Assembly (NCBI RefSeq): GCF_021233415.1
Contig: NZ_CP089466.1
Location: 1,240,001 to 1,304,000 of the forward strand
Reading direction: 5' to 3'
Source: Halobacterium litoreum
GTDB lineage: Archaea; Halobacteriota; Halobacteria; Halobacteriales; Halobacteriaceae
DNA length: 64,000 nucleotides
Shown: positions 60,468 to 64,000 of the stretch, piece by piece
How positions within the stretch are numbered: position 1 is the first letter of the stretch
Layout: every line of letters starts with the position of its first letter
Notes under the pieces: generated by a model
Database searches by the model: none
The model's input: only the letters and a program-made list of their open reading frames with translations
Told to the model about the DNA's origin: nothing
Made by a program: the position numbers and the translations under genes

Positions 60468-60770
60468 GTGATTGCGCGAGTCTGGCGCGGCTGGACGGAG
60501 CCGAGTGACGCGGACGAGTACGAGGCGTTCGTCACCGAGACGGTGTTCGCGGACGCCCGCGGGGAGATTCCGTCGCTCGTGGACTTCGAGGTGTGGCGGC
60601 GGGACGCCGGCGACGAGGTCGCGTTCGTGACCGTGGCGCGCTTCGAGTCCTGGGACGGCGTCGAGGCGTTCGCGGGCGAGGAGTACGAGTCGGCACACGT
60701 GCCCGACCGGGCGGCGGCGTTGCTCTCGCGGTACGAGTCGACCGTGACACACTACGAGGTTCGCGGGTAG
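60468..60770 (+). CDS. Antibiotic biosynthesis monooxygenase-like (dimeric alpha-beta barrel) protein
   Basis: A 100-aa protein from GTG: VIARVWRGWTEPSDADEYEAFVTETVFADARGEIPSLVDFEVWRRDAGDEVAFVTVARFESWDGVEAFAGEEYESAHVPDRAAALLSRYESTVTHYEVR. The layout (beta strand, helix, three strands, helix, last strand) matches ABM-fold enzymes such as heme-degrading or quinol monooxygenases. No catalytic residue can be assigned. It begins just after the tRNA-Trp locus on the opposite strand. Confidence 0.7.
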   Translation: MIARVWRGWTEPSDADEYEAFVTETVFADARGEIPSLVDFEVWRRDAGDEVAFVTVARFESWDGVEAFAGEEYESAHVPDRAAALLSRYESTVTHYEVRG

Positions 60771-60807
60771 CGATTGGTCTTTCCGGGTCGGCGACGAAGC
60801 CCGGTGC

Positions 60808-61017
60808 ATGACCGAGTACCCCGTCGTGGTGCGGGAGATTGGCGGACAGAACCGATTGGGCGTGGAGGACGCAGACGAGTTCGAGGCGGACCTGCGGGAG
60901 GTCGTCGCGGAGGGCTACGAGCGCGTGGACGTCGAGAGTTGCGAGGACGGCGAACAGGTGGGGACGGTGGTCGCAGCGAGCGAGACGGAGATAGCGACGG
61001 TCCGCTGGCGGGATTAG
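60808..61017 (+). CDS. 69-aa haloarchaeal protein
   Basis: A 69-aa acidic protein (MTEYPVVVREIGGQNRLGVEDADEFEADLREVVAEGYERVDVESCEDGEQVGTVV) with one Cys and beta-alpha-beta-like order. Its stop overlaps the stop of the convergent gene by 3 bp. No family match. Codon pattern and start position look real. Confidence 0.6.
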   Translation: MTEYPVVVREIGGQNRLGVEDADEFEADLREVVAEGYERVDVESCEDGEQVGTVVAASETEIATVRWRD

Positions 61018-61238
61018 GTCTCGCGTTCGCTCCAGTCGCAGTCCTGGCACTTGTAGCCGGTGACGAACTCGGTGACCGAGGGCATGTAGCCGACCGAGAG
61101 CACGTCGCCGCCGCAGTCGGGGCAGTCGCGGTCGGCTTCGCTGATGGGTTCGGCGTCCATCACGGAGTCGCCTTCGACGAGTTCGGCGAGTTTCTTCGGC
61201 GTGACCATGCGGCCCTGCACGACCCGGTTGTCGGCCAT
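61014..61238 (-). CDS. Small zinc-ribbon protein (DUF5795-like)
   Basis: A 74-aa protein with a four-Cys zinc ribbon: DCPDCGGDVLSVGYMPSVTEFVTGYKCQDCDWSE (CxxC ... CxxC). The layout corresponds to the haloarchaeal family DUF5795, which I give by pattern. It precedes, on the same strand, the DUF5794-like gene upstream (61,293), a known neighbour pair. The function is unknown. Confidence 0.78.
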   Translation of the reverse strand: MADNRVVQGRMVTPKKLAELVEGDSVMDAEPISEADRDCPDCGGDVLSVGYMPSVTEFVTGYKCQDCDWSERET

Positions 61239-61292
61239 GGCTGTCCGGAGACGGCGGCGACGGTAAAATGCTTCTGTGGGCGGGTTACGGAT

Positions 61293-62195
61293 TCAGAGCC
61301 ACGGCGCGCGCTCTTCGGCGCCGTCCTCGCCGGGGTAGCCGTACGCGGGTTCGTCGGTGTCGGGGTCGCTGCCACCGTCGGTGGCGGACGTGACGCCGCG
61401 CGGGTCGGCGGGGCCGTCGTCGGCCGGCGGGGCCGACTGCGTGTCGGCGCCGCCGGAGACTTCGTCGGCGACGTCGTCGGGGTCGAACGCAAGCAGGCCG
61501 GCGACGCCGAAGACGAGCAGGGGCGCTTGGGACGGGACGAGGTGGAAGATGGAGAGCGCGAGCGTCGCGAGCGCGACCGCGCTCCCGAACCGGAAGCGGT
61601 CGATGTCGACGATGCGCCGGAGGAACGGCTGGAGCGCGACGACGGCGAGCGCGAAGCCGACGGCGACGCCGCCGGCGGCCGCGGCGTGGAGCAACAGCGT
61701 GGTGTCGTACTGGACCTTCAGCGCGACGTTCTCGGGCTGGAAGCTCGCGAGGAAGCCGAGGCCGATGATGATGCCGGGCGAGGGGAGGTACTCGCCGATG
61801 GTGGAACTCGCCGTCTTCGCGGCGATGGCGAGGATGACGAGCGCGGCGAAGCGCTCGAACGTCGGCACGTCGACGATGGTCTCGATGGTCGGCGCGAGCG
61901 CGGCTTCGACGGCGGCGACGACGATGAGGGGGACGCCGACGATGAGGACGCTGGCGACCTGCTCGCGGGGGTCTTCGTCCATTTCCGCGAGGATGACTGC
62001 GAGCGTGGCGCTGCCACCGAAGACGAGCAGGCCGACCTGCGCGACGCCGGTCCACGTTTCGAGGCCGCCGGCGAGGACGAGCGCGGCGAAGATGCCGTCC
62101 ACGAGCGGCAGCAACATCACCGTAGCGAGCAGCTTGGTTGCGCCGCCGACCCGCTGCTCGAGGCGGAGCGCGATGGGGTGACGTGAGCTACTCAT
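61293..62195 (-). CDS. Polytopic membrane protein (DUF5794-like)
   Basis: A 300-aa membrane protein with seven helices (AVMLLPLVDGIFAALVLAGG-like start, IAAKTASSTIGEYLPSPGIIIGLGFL in the middle) and a C-terminal acidic tail rich in Asp, Pro and Ser. The first helix region is VMLLPLVDGIFAALVLAG. The haloarchaeal family DUF5794 has this size and layout. It could be a transporter-like protein; no ligand can be assigned. Its gene is upstream of the zinc-ribbon gene. Confidence 0.75.
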   Translation of the reverse strand: MSSSRHPIALRLEQRVGGATKLLATVMLLPLVDGIFAALVLAGGLETWTGVAQVGLLVFGGSATLAVILAEMDEDPREQVASVLIVGVPLIVVAAVEAALAPTIETIVDVPTFERFAALVILAIAAKTASSTIGEYLPSPGIIIGLGFLASFQPENVALKVQYDTTLLLHAAAAGGVAVGFALAVVALQPFLRRIVDIDRFRFGSAVALATLALSIFHLVPSQAPLLVFGVAGLLAFDPDDVADEVSGGADTQSAPPADDGPADPRGVTSATDGGSDPDTDEPAYGYPGEDGAEERAPWL

Positions 62196-62198
62196 GGA

Positions 62199-62375
62199 CT
62201 ACGCGGTCAACTCGGGTCTGGGCGTGGTCCGGTCGGAGCGGCGATACGCGCGTGCGGACGCCGGCATTCCGAGTGGGAGTCGGGCCATCAGTTTCCCGAT
62301 AAATGTGCGTACGCCGGTGGAGAATTCACTGTAGTTGCCGGCGATGCAGTCTGCATCGGGACTGATGGAGTCCAT
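62199..62375 (-). CDS. 58-aa conserved-looking small protein
   Basis: A 58-aa protein from the ATG opening MDSISPDADCIAGNYSEFSTGVRTFIGKLMARLPLGMP. A TATA-like ctttatg (62400-62406 on the complement) lies 25-31 nt upstream, giving a leaderless start and ruling out the longer reading from 62444. It has one amphipathic helix and an Arg-rich tail. It ends 4 bp from the DUF5794-like start. The role is unknown. Confidence 0.6.
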   Translation of the reverse strand: MDSISPDADCIAGNYSEFSTGVRTFIGKLMARLPLGMPASARAYRRSDRTTPRPELTA

Positions 62376-62681
62376 ACGCCAAAACACAGGGGTCGGGAGC
62401 ATAAAGATTGCGTGAGAAGGAGCCACATGTGGTGTGACATCCAAGCCAGGGTTTAAATAACGGCTTTCTCACCCTCGGTATTTCTCACCGAACGTCGATA
62501 ACACGCCGAGTAGTTGCAGCCAGTTTGCACGTTCGTCGACTCGCGAACCCGAAAGTGGACGACTGTCTACCTCCTCGACCCACATACACGTTCGTGCGTG
62601 TGTCGGCGAAGTGTGTCGAGTATTCACACCACGTTCGCCCAATCTCGCAACGCTTTTGCCGCGGGCGCCGCGACGGTTTAC
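62376..62681. promoter_or_regulatory. 306-bp divergent intergenic region
   Basis: It holds the promoter of the 58-aa gene at its left end and the guaB promoter at its right end: cgcttttgcc at 62651-62660 is 22-31 nt upstream of the guaB ATG. The middle has tttaaataacggc and repeated ctttctcac/atttctcac words near 62463-62488. No gene is seen. Confidence 0.5.
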
Positions 62682-64000
62682 ATGGCGAACGACTCGTCCA
62701 CCGACGGCCGATTCTCCGAGAAACTCCGCGTTCCCGAAGCGCTCACGTTCGACGACGTGCTCCTCCGTCCGAGCGAGAGCCGCGTCGAACCCGACGACGC
62801 CGACGTCTCCACGAGCGTCTCCACGAACGTCGACCTGAACGTTCCCATCCTCTCGGCGGCGATGGACACCGTCACCGAATCAGGGCTCGCCATCGCGATG
62901 GCCCGCGAGGGCGGTCTCGGCGTCCTCCACCGCAACATGGACACCGACGCGGTCACCGCCGAAATCGAGCGCGTGAAACGCGCCGACGAACTCGTCATCC
63001 GTCGCGAGAACGTCGTCACCGCGTCCCCCGACCAGACTATCGACGACGTGGACGCGATGATGAGCGCCGAGGGCGTCTCCGGCGCGCCCGTCGTCGACGG
63101 CGACGACGAAGTGCTCGGCATCATCTCCGCGACGGACATCCGCCCGTACCTCGAAGTCGGCGAGTCCGACACCGTCCGCGAGGCGATGACCGACGAGGTC
63201 GTCACCGCGCCCGAGGACGTCACCGCCCGCGAAGCGCTCGAACTCATGTACGAGCACAAGATCGAGCGCGTCCCCATCGTGGACGACGGCCGCCTCGTCG
63301 GCCTCGTCACGATGCAGGGCATCCTCTCCCGGCGCGAACACGAAAACGCCGCGCGCGACGACAACGGCCGGCTCCGCGTCGGCGTCGCCGTCGGCCCGTT
63401 CGAGGACGACCGCGCGACCGCCGCCGACGAGGCGGGCGCGGACGTGCTGTTCATCGACTGCGCGCACGCGCACAACCGGAACGTCATCGACTCCGCCCGC
63501 GACATCCAGCAGAGCGTCGACGCGGACGTCGTCGTCGGGAACATCGGCACCCGCGAAGCCGCCGAAGCGGTCGTCGACTTCGCTGACGGCGTGAAAGTCG
63601 GCATCGGGCCGGGCTCTATCTGCACGACGCGGGTCGTGACGGGCGCCGGGATGCCCCAGATTACGGCCGTCTCCGAGGTCGCCGACGTGGCCGTCGAGGA
63701 GGACGTGCCGGTCATCGCGGACGGCGGCATCCGGTACTCCGGCGACGCCGCGAAGGCCATCGCCGCGGGCGCCGACGCCGTAATGTTGGGTTCGTACTTC
63801 GCGGGCACCGACGAGGCGCCGGGCCGCGTCATCACGATGAACGGGAAGAAGTACAAGCAGTACCGCGGCATGGGGTCGGTCGGCGCGATGCAGTCCGGCG
63901 GCGGCGACCGCTACCTCAAGGAAGAACAGGAAGACGAGGAGTTCGTCCCCGAGGGCGTGGAGGCGGCGACGCCGTACAAGGGGTCGCTGGCGTCCGAACT
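62682..64000 (+). CDS. guaB: IMP dehydrogenase, 3' end outside the window
   Basis: 439 codons of a complete N-terminus. [49 protein letters not shown] is the conserved opening; two CBS domains follow ([39 protein letters not shown] and [37 protein letters not shown]). The catalytic Cys is in [20 protein letters not shown], and the flap [10 protein letters not shown] is present. It makes XMP from IMP for guanine nucleotides. About 55 codons should remain. Confidence 0.95.
   Translation, partial: MANDSSTDGRFSEKLRVPEALTFDDVLLRPSESRVEPDDADVSTSVSTNVDLNVPILSAAMDTVTESGLAIAMAREGGLGVLHRNMDTDAVTAEIERVKRADELVIRRENVVTASPDQTIDDVDAMMSAEGVSGAPVVDGDDEVLGIISATDIRPYLEVGESDTVREAMTDEVVTAPEDVTAREALELMYEHKIERVPIVDDGRLVGLVTMQGILSRREHENAARDDNGRLRVGVAVGPFEDDRATAADEAGADVLFIDCAHAHNRNVIDSARDIQQSVDADVVVGNIGTREAAEAVVDFADGVKVGIGPGSICTTRVVTGAGMPQITAVSEVADVAVEEDVPVIADGGIRYSGDAAKAIAAGADAVMLGSYFAGTDEAPGRVITMNGKKYKQYRGMGSVGAMQSGGGDRYLKEEQEDEEFVPEGVEAATPYKGSLASE

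Noticed and set aside
1-64000. CRISPR array or complete prophage
   Set aside because: No regularly spaced repeats, cas genes, integrase, terminase or capsid genes were noticed on either strand.

Overview
The window is a piece of a haloarchaeal chromosome (class Halobacteria, order Halobacteriales; genus not resolvable by eye). The evidence is GC-rich coding sequence with acidic proteins, leaderless genes with a TATA element about 24-31 nt before the start codon, twin-arginine signal peptides with lipoboxes, an AglB oligosaccharyltransferase, an MBF1-type regulator, archaeal GTP cyclohydrolase III, and an intron-containing tRNA-Trp typical of the group.

Layout. Bases 1-7,085 hold a menaquinone block: the end of menB, then a BCCT transporter and a 7TM sensor kinase, then an overlapping menA-menC-menE run. 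Bases 7,111-8,608 carry an NRDE-family protein, a winged-helix regulator and an orphan. Bases 8,651-12,849 encode a DUF368 membrane protein overlapping aglB. From about 12,985 to 33,048 the DNA is visibly AT-richer and is a surface-glycan island: rmlB, a 59-aa zinc-ribbon protein, rmlA, glycosyltransferases, a DegT aminotransferase, a NUDIX hydrolase, an SDR epimerase, a UDP-ManNAc-type dehydrogenase, an FkbM methyltransferase, a frameshifted glycosyltransferase, three alkaline-phosphatase-superfamily enzymes sharing one C-terminal tail, a flippase, a second nucleotidyltransferase and more glycosyltransferases. The island is closed on the right by an AglJ-like dolichyl-phosphate glycosyltransferase (33,138) and, further on, by an AglM-like UDP-glucose dehydrogenase (36,439).

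Bases 34,068-46,673 are GC-rich metabolic and small conserved genes: VOC, TRAM, methylglyoxal synthase, OsmC, MBL hydrolase, aldo/keto reductase, FAH, a surface lipoprotein with an HExxH motif, a gluconate-dehydrogenase-like pair behind a DtxR-like box, and a Rieske protein. An AT-rich two-gene insert (47,185-48,384) encodes a Tat-exported Cys-containing protein with a hydrophobic tail plus a four-helix membrane protein, and is the best candidate for an undescribed system (toxin/immunity-like). Housekeeping follows: hisC-adk-pgsA, MBF1, tpiA, SDR, dinB, GTP cyclohydrolase III, a Tat-exported PQQ-type sugar dehydrogenase, an orphan 270-aa protein, a VapBC-like pair, tRNA-Trp, small conserved haloarchaeal proteins and the start of guaB.

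How it fits together: nucleotidyltransferases, dehydratase, aminotransferase, epimerase and dehydrogenases make activated sugars. AglJ and the island glycosyltransferases build a lipid-linked glycan, a flippase exports it and AglB transfers it to protein. The DUF368 protein next to aglB may recycle the lipid carrier.
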